Below are positions 26,950 to 35,785 of a stretch of 42,221 bases of DNA, in pieces; the first letter of the stretch is position 1, and every line of letters begins with the position of its first letter. The translations under genes were made by a program, and so were the position numbers. The notes beneath the pieces were generated by a model, which ran no database searches, was not told the origin of the DNA, and saw nothing but the letters and a program-made list of their open reading frames with translations. Where the stretch lies: contig CAKZQF010000139.1 of the NCBI GenBank assembly GCA_937139475.1, positions 1 to 42,221 of the forward strand. Reading direction: 5' to 3'. This stretch comes from an uncultured Gammaproteobacteria bacterium (GTDB lineage: Bacteria; Pseudomonadota; Gammaproteobacteria; Enterobacterales; Psychrobiaceae).

Positions 26950-27603
26950 TTACACTCTATTTATTATTTCAGGTAATGTTAAAATTTTAGGGCATGCTTT
27001 CTCTCCTTTTGACCACTTCAAATACGGTTGAATATAATTTCGTTCTAGGTAATCCGTTGCATATTCACTAAATCCTAACATTCTATCTTTATATAAAACG
27101 AATTTAATTCCAGATGGAGCAACCCATTCTAATTTATCTTGGCTTTGAGCAATGTGGTGCAGGCTCATTATTGTTTCAGATAATTTAACTGAATCTACGC
27201 TCTTGTGTGTGCAATTATAAAATATTTTATATCTAATGATTCTTTGATCCTCTGTAATAGGCAAACGTAATATTGCCCATGCGTCAGGAATCAATAAATT
27301 TACTTCACAGTCCTCAATTTTAAAATCAAATTTAAACCTGAAAAGGCGTGTTAAGTCTATTTCATCTTTTTCTACTTGCTGAATACCTGCTAGGCCAAAT
27401 TTATTTAATTGATACTTTAAAAACTTATAGCATTTAGCAATATTAATATTGTTGTTATGAAACTGCGCATTATCACGATGAAGTTGCTCTGCTAAGCCGT
27501 CCAAGGCTGGCTCCCCAATTTTAATATTAAGCAATATACGAAGAGCTCCTGAACCTAGCATATGCTTGAACTCTTTGAACATCTCTTTTTTCTCTTGATT
27601 CAT
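26950..27603 (-). CDS. Hypothetical protein
   Basis: A 217-residue soluble protein of unknown family, AT-rich in codon use like the rest of the island. It starts MNQEKKEMFKEFKHML with GAGGTAAAC as ribosome binding site. The N-terminal half looks helical (including a segment reminiscent of winged-helix regulators, ILLNIKIGEPALDGLAEQL) and the C-terminal half has mixed beta content with a WSKGEKACPK segment. No catalytic motif is evident. It is the first gene inside the element, reads toward the tmk junction and is divergent from the XRE regulator. Its position suggests a possible role with the element's own maintenance, but this is inference. Confidence 0.6.
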   Translation of the reverse strand: MNQEKKEMFKEFKHMLGSGALRILLNIKIGEPALDGLAEQLHRDNAQFHNNNINIAKCYKFLKYQLNKFGLAGIQQVEKDEIDLTRLFRFKFDFKIEDCEVNLLIPDAWAILRLPITEDQRIIRYKIFYNCTHKSVDSVKLSETIMSLHHIAQSQDKLEWVAPSGIKFVLYKDRMLGFSEYATDYLERNYIQPYLKWSKGEKACPKILTLPEIINRV

Positions 27604-27628
27604 GTTTACCTCAGTCGTCTGCTATTTA

Positions 27629-27658
27629 ATGACATTTGCTATTAATTTTTAATATAAT
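27629..27658 (+). promoter_or_regulatory. Probable promoter of the XRE regulator
   Basis: ATGACA (27629-27634) and a perfect TATAAT (27653-27658) are separated by 18 bp. The predicted start (about 27665) lies inside the left arm of the 21-bp inverted repeat, the classic position for autorepression. Confidence 0.55.
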
Positions 27659-27659
27659 A

Positions 27660-27715
27660 TTGGCAACAAAACAGCACCAAAGTGTCATCATACCTTGGTG
27701 CTGTTTTGTTGCCAA
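27660..27715. repeat. Perfect 21-bp inverted repeat upstream of the XRE gene
   Basis: The arms 27660-27680 and 27695-27715 are perfectly complementary, separated by 14 nt. Each arm starts with TTGG and contains an ACAAAACAG-type core. It lies between the divergent genes at 26950-27603 and 27742-28008, next to a consensus promoter. It may be an operator for the XRE protein or form a long hairpin in the XRE mRNA leader. No T run follows in either direction, so it is a poor terminator. Confidence 0.85.
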
Positions 27716-27741
27716 GAGCGTTATGCAATAGAGTTCATGCC

Positions 27742-28008
27742 ATGATTAAGCATATAAACGATTCTCGTTATAAAGCCTTGATAGAATGGCTAAAAGCTGC
27801 TCGTAAAGAGCAGGGGTTAACTGTACGTGATCTTGGTGAATTATTAGGTGAGCCTCACCAGTTTGTAGTAAGAATAGAAACTTGTGAAAGAAAGTTAAAT
27901 GTATTTGAATACGTTCAATACTGTGATGCTCTAAAGCTTGATACTTCAGTTGGGCTAAGTAAGTTAAAAGAGTTGACTTTTAACTCTAACTTATCAACTA
28001 CAAGGTGA
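27742..28008 (+). CDS. XRE-family helix-turn-helix regulator
   Basis: An 88-residue protein that is almost wholly one Cro/C1-type helix-turn-helix domain. Marks are LIEWLKAARKEQGLTVRDLGELLGEP, with the recognition helix in HQFVVRIETCERKLNVFEYVQYCDAL. Starting at ATG 27742 is preferred over the in-frame ATG at 27682, which would place 20 unrelated codons inside the inverted repeat. It probably binds that repeat and represses its own promoter, and perhaps the divergent gene. It is the only plus-strand gene of the island. Confidence 0.8.
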   Translation: MIKHINDSRYKALIEWLKAARKEQGLTVRDLGELLGEPHQFVVRIETCERKLNVFEYVQYCDALKLDTSVGLSKLKELTFNSNLSTTR

Positions 28009-28296
28009 TGGTAAGAGTGCTGAAATTGTGTTCAATACTTTTAAATTACTAAACAAGGCTTCAGCCTAGATGTAATGTACTTTAACAGTAATCTGAATAA
28101 GTCTTAACTTGAATTGCCAGGTTGATTTCTAGAGTTGAATCAAATCTGACAATGAATAGCTTATTTTTGCCAGTTACTGGCGGCGACAACCCCTGTATCA
28201 GGAGCAAAAAGATAATAATATGCTCAGATAGCGATAACTTAAAATTATATTTACCAGTTTCGTCCTAAAAGCTTTTCTAATTTTTTCTCTAATACT
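28009..28296. other. Noncoding stretch between the XRE gene and the fic remnant
   Basis: No convincing gene is seen on either strand. It holds two small adjacent hairpins, GCCAG-TTA-CTGGC (28169-28181) and CCTG-TAT-CAGG just after it. They have no T tract and their role is unknown. Confidence 0.5.
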
Positions 28297-28372
28297 TTAT
28301 CTATCTAATGATAGAGCCTTATATTCATCAATAAGCTTTGTTAAGCCTGGATTTTTCTCACCACGAAAACAT

Positions 28373-29575
28373 TCAATATTTTGCTCTATTTTTTTCAAAA
28401 TTTTTGCCTAAGCTAACATCATCAACCAATGGAGCATTTTCTTTGCCAATAAATAGATTGTTATCTTGCGGGAAGTTCACAAAGTAGCGTAACCCACGCT
28501 TACCTGCGCCTGAAGGGTATAGTAAGCCATTATCAACTAATGATTTTAAATCCCTCGTTGCGGTTGCTGGTGGCGCACCAGTAATAGCTCGATATTTTTC
28601 ATTAGTTAAACCATCACGTACAAAGCCGTCAGCGCCTACAGTGAAGATTTTTTTCATCACCTTCTCTTGGCGTTGGTTGAGTTTTACCTCTCCATATTCA
28701 GCCCAAAATTTTGATTTTTGCAATACAAATTCAACGGACTCAAGCGATTTATCTTGCGAAGTTCTAACCAGCTCAACAAACCACGCTATCCATTCATTAA
28801 TTTGTAAGCCAGCATTAGTATTTCTAAGCTGTTGATAATACTCCATTCGATTAGTGTTAATCATGCTCGACATACTGAAAAGCGGAGGTCTCGAAAAGTC
28901 TTGAAAAAACGCATGCTCGGCTATGGCTCTACCAACACGGCCATTACCATCTTGAAACGGATGAATAGCGACAAACCATAAATGAGCAACTGCTGCTTTT
29001 ATAGGGCCTGAACAATTGGCGCTGTTATACCATTGTATAAAAGCATCCATTTCTTGTTCAACCTCAGTGCGATTATTACCTGGTGCTTTGTAGATGATTT
29101 CACTGTCGCCGTATAAGTCTTCTCTTATTACATCAATAGGCGAGTCTCGATAATCGCCTTTAGTAATAGGGTTTACATAATAGTCTTCACTACCGTGTAA
29201 TAGCTGCATGTGCCAGTGACAAAGTAAGGTTTTAGACATGGCGCTTTTAATGCTTTTGCGAACATCAACAAGCATCGCCGCAATGCCTTTCTCTTTAGGG
29301 AAGTAACCACCACCCTCTGGCTCTTTTAACCCTAGGAAACGAGCAACCGATGAGCGCACCTCTTCACGGTTAAGTTTTTCACCTTCAATGGCACTGGTGC
29401 TTAATGCTTCTTCCACCAGTAAGTGAACAAAGGCATCGTTATGGTCATTTGACGGTATTTGCGATAATGCCCCTTCGATCTTGTAGGCTTTTTTTGAATA
29501 CTCGCTGACACTTGCCTCAAAGCGTGTCACATCATATTCAAACTGAGGCGAATTTTTTTGTTGCCGATGATACAT
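28373..29575 (-). CDS. Fic family protein (class II AMP-transferase)
   Basis: A 400-residue Fic protein, an enzyme class that usually AMPylates target proteins. The active-site motif HPFQDGNGRVGR is complete (H205 to R216). An N-terminal inhibitory helix motif T60-SAI-E64-G65 ([S/T]xxxE[G/N]) makes it class II, kept inactive by its own glutamate. The first 75 or so residues match DUF4172, and a winged-helix domain follows the Fic core (about 305-370). The reading frame ends after NRAKY, but dropping one A from the A7 run (28389-28395) lets it run 30 residues further to a stop at 28297, so a frameshift or sequencing error is likely. It is AT-rich and flanked by noncoding DNA. Confidence 0.88.
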   Translation of the reverse strand: MYHRQQKNSPQFEYDVTRFEASVSEYSKKAYKIEGALSQIPSNDHNDAFVHLLVEEALSTSAIEGEKLNREEVRSSVARFLGLKEPEGGGYFPKEKGIAAMLVDVRKSIKSAMSKTLLCHWHMQLLHGSEDYYVNPITKGDYRDSPIDVIREDLYGDSEIIYKAPGNNRTEVEQEMDAFIQWYNSANCSGPIKAAVAHLWFVAIHPFQDGNGRVGRAIAEHAFFQDFSRPPLFSMSSMINTNRMEYYQQLRNTNAGLQINEWIAWFVELVRTSQDKSLESVEFVLQKSKFWAEYGEVKLNQRQEKVMKKIFTVGADGFVRDGLTNEKYRAITGAPPATATRDLKSLVDNGLLYPSGAGKRGLRYFVNFPQDNNLFIGKENAPLVDDVSLGKNFEKNRAKY

Positions 29576-29594
29576 ATGATTTAAACCTTTGTTC

Positions 29595-29679
29595 TTTATA
29601 AATCACTTTATATCGAATTATGATTTATAAATCCATATTTTATGAATCATATGGAGAGGGGGTTTTATTTATAAAGTGA
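29595..29679. promoter_or_regulatory. Operator-like repeats upstream of fic
   Basis: TTTATAAATCA (29595-29605) and its exact complement TGATTTATAAA (29621-29631) form an 11-bp inverted repeat. A third related site, TTTATAAAGTGA, lies at 29668-29679. All sit within 105 bp upstream of the fic start, so they are candidate binding sites for a regulator, possibly the winged-helix part of the Fic protein itself. Confidence 0.45.
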
Positions 29680-29864
29680 AGATGTAAATCAAATTAATCC
29701 TTTTGGTCAGGGTTGAGTTATTTAAAGTTCCGCTTTGTAAAAATTTTCAAATCGTTGTAAGTGATAGCTAACATCTCTTGATAGCTTAAAGTTGCCTTCA
29801 GGTGAAGTCCAAACTTATTCACCAAAACTGTAAGCTCAGATATGAGCTACTACACTTGATAAAA

Positions 29865-30746
29865 TTAAATACGAATACTTTGTAATTGCTCTTCAGAAAC
29901 TGAATAAATTTGCTCGTGAGAATTCTGAACCATAATATTGTTAAACTCATTTACAGATTCTTCATCAAAATTCATCTCTGTAACAGAGCCAAAAACTCCT
30001 CTTTCAACCAAAAATACGGCTTTATCTGGTGATATTGGATAATACAGTCCAAACTCTTCGACTTGTTTTCCAATCGGTGTATTTAACGCTAAGAAATTAA
30101 CTACAGGTTGATCGCAAGTTAAAAATGGTATGTTTGAATCATTCGAAACTAGTACTAATTTAAACTTATCTCTATCGCCATATATATTTGCAGCAAGTTT
30201 TGTAGAAAATACTATGCGAATTAAATTAGCGCACTTTATGATTTTATCTTTATCAGGACCTGTGGCCATGTTAATAAGGTTATCATGTTGCTTTTTGGTC
30301 CTTAAAAATTGCATGCAGATATAGTTTATAAAATGTGCCGAACCTTCTTCTTCAGTAAAAAATTGCGTATCACCGTTAACTAGTTCATTTAAATACTTAT
30401 CGCCTTGAGATTCAATTTCTGACTGTAGTTCTTCTTCCAAATTATTTGCGTAGTTCTTTTTTAAAATTTCAAGTTTTTGATCTGTAACTAGATGTTCATC
30501 TAATTGTTCAACCAAAGAAAATAAGGAAAACAATCGAGAGTAAACTGAATTAACAAATTCTGATACGTCTGTTAAAAATACTTGCCTTACAAACTCTATA
30601 TCTTCTGCACTTAGCTTATTCACTTTATAAAAGTAACTTTGTTGTCCAATATTCATAAGATCAGATGTAGAGAAAATGTGTTTTTTATTACGCATACAAG
30701 CGATTTTTGATTTCACTTGCCAAGACTTTAAATATCGTCTCCACAC
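29865..30746 (-). CDS. DUF4238 domain protein
   Basis: A 293-residue soluble protein resembling DUF4238, a family of unknown function often found in defence islands. Recognisable parts are the N-terminal RRYLKSWQVKSKIACM region, a helical middle, and FLTCDQPVVNF followed by YYPISPDKAVFLVER, typical of the family. The GTG at 30746 is the first standard start, but the open frame continues upstream as AQKKKRQHYVW. QHYV is the usual N-terminal motif, and GGGAG lies 9 nt before an ATT at 30777-30779. The true start is therefore probably that ATT. It is the last gene of the restriction operon, read in the same direction. Confidence 0.7.
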   Translation of the reverse strand: MWRRYLKSWQVKSKIACMRNKKHIFSTSDLMNIGQQSYFYKVNKLSAEDIEFVRQVFLTDVSEFVNSVYSRLFSLFSLVEQLDEHLVTDQKLEILKKNYANNLEEELQSEIESQGDKYLNELVNGDTQFFTEEEGSAHFINYICMQFLRTKKQHDNLINMATGPDKDKIIKCANLIRIVFSTKLAANIYGDRDKFKLVLVSNDSNIPFLTCDQPVVNFLALNTPIGKQVEEFGLYYPISPDKAVFLVERGVFGSVTEMNFDEESVNEFNNIMVQNSHEQIYSVSEEQLQSIRI

Positions 30747-30818
30747 ATAGTGTTGTCTTTTCTTTTTTTGAGCAGAAATAGGATTAATCTCCCAGAAATA
30801 TTGAAGTAATAAGGTACG

Positions 30819-31415
30819 TTAATTAAGTTTTTTAATAAGGCTAGTAATTTTATTTACCCATTCTATTTGGTCATTAAATACTTGAGGTAATGGATGGTAA
30901 TATGAATACTCATTGCCTAGCTTCTTTAGTCCAATTGCATCATCACGATTTATCGTCTTAACCGCTAATTCAGCTAATGAGTTTAATGAACTATTAACAC
31001 CCCAACCATAAATTACCGGAACATCCTCAATAAATAAGCTTTCCAACTCTCGTTTACGTTCAACATTAAAAATTGAATGAGGAAAACTCTTAGACTCTTC
31101 TGATTTCAAGAATTTATATAAAACACTAGACTTTGGAGTTCTCAGATCTGATAAATTTAATATTCGAGCATAATTAAAGCCAGCGCTATTCATTACTTTC
31201 ATAATCTGATCTTGAGTTTTGTCAGGAACAGCGGCTGAAGGGATAGTATTGTTATCAATTTTATCAAGTGGATATGATGAGCCGGGGTTCATCATCACCA
31301 CCATAATGTCAGGTGTACTTGTTAAAGAATTAACTCTTTTAATATCGAGATACTTACGACATTTATATCCTTTTTCTTCGTAGAAAAAGCCATTTACTTC
31401 AAATTGTTCTCTCAT
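30819..31415 (-). CDS. DUF1643-like protein
   Basis: A 198-residue soluble protein. VVMMNPGSSYP, then FNYARILNLSDLRTPKSS and VIYGWGVN, follow the pattern of DUF1643 (conserved MNPS, NL-x-RT and WG elements), a family of unknown function common next to phage and defence genes. The family call is tentative. The ATG at 31415 is preferred because AAGAAAGG lies 11 nt upstream; an in-frame TTG at 31442 is less likely. It follows the DUF91 gene by 33 bp on the same strand and so belongs to the restriction operon. Confidence 0.6.
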   Translation of the reverse strand: MREQFEVNGFFYEEKGYKCRKYLDIKRVNSLTSTPDIMVVMMNPGSSYPLDKIDNNTIPSAAVPDKTQDQIMKVMNSAGFNYARILNLSDLRTPKSSVLYKFLKSEESKSFPHSIFNVERKRELESLFIEDVPVIYGWGVNSSLNSLAELAVKTINRDDAIGLKKLGNEYSYYHPLPQVFNDQIEWVNKITSLIKKLN

Positions 31416-31448
31416 ATTATTGATAACCTTTCTTGAAGCCAAAACAAA

Positions 31449-32513
31449 TTACTCTGATGCACAGTAACTAGCATTTAAAGATGGAAAAGCTATCGAAAGA
31501 GCTTCAACTGTTTCTAATGTTCCGTGCCCCCACTGGTTACTTAAAACGTAGGTCTTTCCATCATTAAAGTAATATTCACCTTCTTTACAGAAAAACCTTG
31601 CTGTTCTAGGGTGTCTCCCGCCAGGATCATCAGCCATAATTACTGCATGTAAATCAGCCTCATTAAGTTCACCATCAAACACTTCAAACAATTTTGCCGT
31701 CCGTTCTGACACGCCATCTACTATGGTTTGTATCTCTATCGGAGTATGGCCAGAATTCACTATTGACGAGACTAAATTGTGTATCAATTTACGCTTATTT
31801 AACGAATTAATAGATTGTCCACTAACGGTCAAATTAAATTTTGTTAAGTCACGAGAGACACTTCTGGAAGCTCGTTCTTTTTGTTTTTTCTCTCTAATTT
31901 TTATTTGATAATCAGCTGTTTCAGGAACAGGTATTACTGTTTGGATATCTATGAGAACGTTATTATTATCAACATAAGGGTGCATTCTTACGCACCTGAT
32001 ATCTAGCCCAAAATCGTTTAACCAAATTACAGATGTAGTTAATTCTTTCGAAAACTCAGCTGAAGCTAAGACAATTTTTACTTCTTGTGCAAAATTATCC
32101 TCATCAGGCTCTTCCCAACCTAAAAAGCTTAACAATGTGTTTTCTGCATCTAGCTCAATATTTCGAGTCTTTAGGTATTTTTCATAAATTTGAACTAGCT
32201 TAGAAAAAGTTAGTGTGGATATCATAGAAGCATAGCGAAGTGCTTGTAGCTCCATATGGCCACCATCTTCTGTTCGTTTAAGTTCAATAACAACTAAATT
32301 TCCTGACTTATTTATGCCTAATAAATCAATTCTTCGTTTACTCTCGTCCCATTCACCAAACTCTTCTGAAACGACCATGGTATCAGGGCTTATAATATCA
32401 ATTTGATCCCTCAACATTGCTTGAATATGCTGTCTTTCTAGCAAGCCTTGCTGATCAAATGTAGTCCTTTCAATGGCTACTAACTTATCGGTATCTATTT
32501 TATAAATAGCCAT
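31449..32513 (-). CDS. DUF91/NucS-like nuclease
   Basis: A 354-residue protein with an N-terminal PD-(D/E)XK nuclease core. E26 lies in LLERQHIQ, D63 in RRIDLLG, and E77-L-K79 in VVIELKRT, followed by the helix LQALRYASM. This is the DUF91/NucS-type arrangement found in endonucleases and defence proteins. The C-terminal part (about 215-354) has a second domain of unknown type (ARFFCKEGEYYF ... SNQWGHGTLE), possibly DNA- or target-recognising. Its ATG overlaps the hsdR stop by one base (TAATG), so it is translationally coupled to HsdR and should be counted as part of this restriction system. Confidence 0.75.
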   Translation of the reverse strand: MAIYKIDTDKLVAIERTTFDQQGLLERQHIQAMLRDQIDIISPDTMVVSEEFGEWDESKRRIDLLGINKSGNLVVIELKRTEDGGHMELQALRYASMISTLTFSKLVQIYEKYLKTRNIELDAENTLLSFLGWEEPDEDNFAQEVKIVLASAEFSKELTTSVIWLNDFGLDIRCVRMHPYVDNNNVLIDIQTVIPVPETADYQIKIREKKQKERASRSVSRDLTKFNLTVSGQSINSLNKRKLIHNLVSSIVNSGHTPIEIQTIVDGVSERTAKLFEVFDGELNEADLHAVIMADDPGGRHPRTARFFCKEGEYYFNDGKTYVLSNQWGHGTLETVEALSIAFPSLNASYCASE

Positions 32514-35500
32514 TATACACCTCTGTTTTTCTTAAAATTCTCAGCCTGCGCAAAAATTTCTTTATACACTTCATCACGGCTTACTGGTGGGTAGCCAAAC
32601 TTGGCTAGCAGCATGATCAAATCAACTTTTAACTCGGCTTTAATGTCGTCACGGTTATTCCAGTCGGTATATTTGGCTTTATCATCAACAACTTCTTTTA
32701 CTGCTTGCGACAATTCAATCAACTTATCGTCAGGGTAGGTGAAGTCATACTTAACAGCCAACGATTTTAAGATGTCGTAAAAAGCTTTTTCTTCAAAGCT
32801 AATACCTAAATCATCGTTGGAATCCATCTCTGTTTTAAGGTCGGTAAACATATTGATGATCTCGTCAGAGAAGTCTTCTAAAACCTCACTCACCAATACA
32901 TCTTCTTCTTTACGCTCATTGTACTTTTCAACTAAAGCCTTAAAGCGTTTAGTAAAGTCTACTCCCTGAGCAAGATTAACCTTTTTCATTTCATCAATGG
33001 CTTTTGCTAACATTTTTTGTAGCAGCATTATCTTGGTATTGGGCAGCTTTATCTTGCCAATTTTGGCAAGATAGTCTTCATCGAAAATATCAATCTCACC
33101 ATCATCATTGCCAAGTTTGAATATTTCCTCTACGCCATCACTTTTAAGCGCCTCTTCAATCATTTCTCGTACTTTAGCGTTCATTTGTGCGGTATCAGGT
33201 GCTTCACCTTTGGTTAACTTGTAGATGATAGAGCGCACAGCAAGATAGAAATGAATAAAGTCGCGTTCTTGTTGAGATAACTTCTCGCTGCCACAACAAA
33301 CATCATAAGCCGCTTTTAAACGCTTAACTAACGCCATAAAGCGTTTCTCAAGTTTGCCTACAGATAGTAAAAATTCAGCCGCATTATTTAAGCAATTTAA
33401 CTGTGCCACTGGCTCGCCAGTGAAATAAGGCGAGGAATCGAATTTATGGAAGATGCGGTTAAGCAAATCTAAATGATCTTTAACAGCAATAACCGACTGA
33501 TTGATATCTTCAAAGTTCGTTTCTTCTGACTTTGAGAACTGCGCTAACGCTTTATTCATCGCAGTTTTAATACCTATGTAATCAACCACTAAACCTTTAT
33601 GCTTGCCTGAAAACTTGCGGTTAACACGAGAAATGGTTTGAATAAGGTTATGTTTTTGCAGAGGTTTATCAATATAAATTGTATCAAGAAACGGTACATC
33701 AAAACCGGTAAGCCACATATCAACGACAATTGCGATTTTAAAATTAGATTTATCATTCTTAAACTGACGGTCTAACTCTTTACGATACTCTTTAGTTCCC
33801 AGTAAGTTATACAAGGCTTCTGGATCATCTTTACCACGTGTCATAACCATTTTGACACGCTCCATAGGTTTGATTTTTTTACGCTCTTGCTCAGTTAACG
33901 TTGAGCCTTTCTCGCACTCCAGTATTTCAAACCATTGTGGGCGTAAGTCTTCAAGTTCCTGATAAAACAGGTAAGCAATCTCACGTGAACTACTTACAAA
34001 CATGGCTTTACCTTTTATGGTAGAACCTTCATTGATACGGCCTTCGTAGTGTTCAACAAAATCTTTAGCAAGCGAGCGTATGCGATCAGGGTCGCCCAAA
34101 ATCGAATTCATGCTCGAAGTCGCTTTTTTGCTTTCTTCTATTTGATGTTCATTGCTACCAGAATCTTCACATTGCTTGTAATAGGCTTCTATTTCTTCAA
34201 GCTTGGCATTATTAAGCAATACTTTTGCCGCACGGCCTTCATAAACAATGCGCACCGTTATTTCATCTTTAACCGACTCTGACATGGTATAAGCATCAAT
34301 TACCTTACCAAATACGTCTAACGTGGCGTCAATAGGCGTACCAGTAAAGCCGACAAAGGTCGCGTTAGGTAATGAGTCATGTAAATACTTTGCAAAGCCG
34401 TATGTGCGCCGCACTCCGGCATTAGGGCCTTTCTCAGTAATTACCACCTTTTGGTCTAAATTAACCTGGCTACGATGTGCCTCATCAGAAATACAAATAA
34501 CATTAGTACGCTCTGTTAGTACTTCAATGTCTTCGGTAAATTTATGAATAGTCGTTAAAAAGACACCGCCACTTTGTCGGCCTTTAAGCAGTTGTCTTAG
34601 TTGGTCGCGGCTTTCAACACTAACAATATGATCATCGCCAATATAACTTTTGGCGTTAGAGAATTGTTGAGATAACTGATCGTCTAAATCTGTTCTATCA
34701 GTTATTAATACGATGGTCGGGCTTTCAAATTCAACGCTTTTCATTAATAGGCGAGATAAAAACTGCATGGTAAAGCTTTTACCACAGCCGGTTGCACCGA
34801 AATACGTTCCGCCTTTACCACTACCACCTTCACCATTAGGTAACTTACGTTCTTTTTTAATATTCTCGTAGAGCTTTCTAGCTGCGTAATATTGCGGGTA
34901 ACGACAAACTATTTTCACTTCACCTTTAGATTTATCAGGGAAGTAAATAAAGTTACGAATAACATCACACAAACGTTCTTTATCAAACAAGCCCTGCAAC
35001 ATAGTATGCAAGCCATTAATACCATCTTGCTCTATTGATTCATCACCAGTAACTTTGCGCCATGCATAATAAAAATCATATGGTGCAAATACATTGCCCA
35101 TTTTATTATTTACACCATCGCTAATAACGCACAGGGCATTGAAAACAAATAACTGGGGAATATCACGGCGATAACGTGTGGTTAATTGAACATAGGCATC
35201 ATGTAGTGAAGCTTGTTCTTCACGAATCGCACTCTTAAATTCAAACACCACAACAGGTAAACCATTTATATACAAAATACCATCAGGAATACGCATGGAG
35301 TTATCTGCTGATGGACTGTCAATCTCTAGCTGATTAACCATTTTAAAAATGTTGTGCTGTGTTGTTGCAACATAAGGTACGCTTGGCTCAGCTACCATAG
35401 GTAACGCTTCATATGATTCTTGAGCAACCGCTACTTCTTCGTAGTCAATCAACTGAATATATAAATCTTTTTTAGAAGCTTTACCTGGCTTACTACCTGA

Positions 35501-35785
35501 TTCACGTTTTAATAAAAAACCATCACTTAACCATTTACAGAAGGTTTTATTACTTTCATATAAGTCACCTACAGGCAAGGTTTCGAGCTGTAGGATAATG
35601 CTATCAATTTCACCTGTGGTGATTTCATCAGCAGCATAACGATTAGCTAAATAGGCTCGTAAGTCATCTTTAATTAGCACTTGCTCAGGTTGCCTAGCCA
35701 AATCAGATCCTGATATGTATGGATATCCTTGATCACCGAGTAACTCAATAATAGCTGCTTCTAATTGTGCTTCTGTGAATTTCAT
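32513..35785 (-). CDS. hsdR: Type I restriction enzyme, R subunit
   Basis: A 1090-residue DNA translocase and nuclease of a type I restriction complex (R2M2S). The N-terminal nuclease domain has P167-D168 in IPDGILYI and E182-F-K184 in FEFKSA. The helicase motor has Walker A GATGCGKS (330-337), DEAH (434-437) in ISDEAHRS, and GFTGTP. VDMWLTGFDVP and QTISRVNR represent the second RecA domain. The C-terminal helical region binds the methyltransferase. It appears intact. Its start overlaps the stop of the membrane-protein gene in an ATGA junction and its stop overlaps the DUF91 start. Confidence 0.95.
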   Translation of the reverse strand: MKFTEAQLEAAIIELLGDQGYPYISGSDLARQPEQVLIKDDLRAYLANRYAADEITTGEIDSIILQLETLPVGDLYESNKTFCKWLSDGFLLKRESGSKPGKASKKDLYIQLIDYEEVAVAQESYEALPMVAEPSVPYVATTQHNIFKMVNQLEIDSPSADNSMRIPDGILYINGLPVVVFEFKSAIREEQASLHDAYVQLTTRYRRDIPQLFVFNALCVISDGVNNKMGNVFAPYDFYYAWRKVTGDESIEQDGINGLHTMLQGLFDKERLCDVIRNFIYFPDKSKGEVKIVCRYPQYYAARKLYENIKKERKLPNGEGGSGKGGTYFGATGCGKSFTMQFLSRLLMKSVEFESPTIVLITDRTDLDDQLSQQFSNAKSYIGDDHIVSVESRDQLRQLLKGRQSGGVFLTTIHKFTEDIEVLTERTNVICISDEAHRSQVNLDQKVVITEKGPNAGVRRTYGFAKYLHDSLPNATFVGFTGTPIDATLDVFGKVIDAYTMSESVKDEITVRIVYEGRAAKVLLNNAKLEEIEAYYKQCEDSGSNEHQIEESKKATSSMNSILGDPDRIRSLAKDFVEHYEGRINEGSTIKGKAMFVSSSREIAYLFYQELEDLRPQWFEILECEKGSTLTEQERKKIKPMERVKMVMTRGKDDPEALYNLLGTKEYRKELDRQFKNDKSNFKIAIVVDMWLTGFDVPFLDTIYIDKPLQKHNLIQTISRVNRKFSGKHKGLVVDYIGIKTAMNKALAQFSKSEETNFEDINQSVIAVKDHLDLLNRIFHKFDSSPYFTGEPVAQLNCLNNAAEFLLSVGKLEKRFMALVKRLKAAYDVCCGSEKLSQQERDFIHFYLAVRSIIYKLTKGEAPDTAQMNAKVREMIEEALKSDGVEEIFKLGNDDGEIDIFDEDYLAKIGKIKLPNTKIMLLQKMLAKAIDEMKKVNLAQGVDFTKRFKALVEKYNERKEEDVLVSEVLEDFSDEIINMFTDLKTEMDSNDDLGISFEEKAFYDILKSLAVKYDFTYPDDKLIELSQAVKEVVDDKAKYTDWNNRDDIKAELKVDLIMLLAKFGYPPVSRDEVYKEIFAQAENFKKNRGV

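Noticed and set aside
28169..28194. Two adjacent small hairpins as a terminator or recombination site
   Set aside because: There is no T tract and the stems are only 4-5 bp, so the evidence is too weak for any call.
29718..29846. Minus-strand open stretch of 42 codons (contains LSYQEMLAITYNDLKIF) between fic and the DUF4238 gene
   Set aside because: It reads naturally but has no ATG or ribosome binding site near its beginning and no recognised family, and may be a gene remnant or chance.
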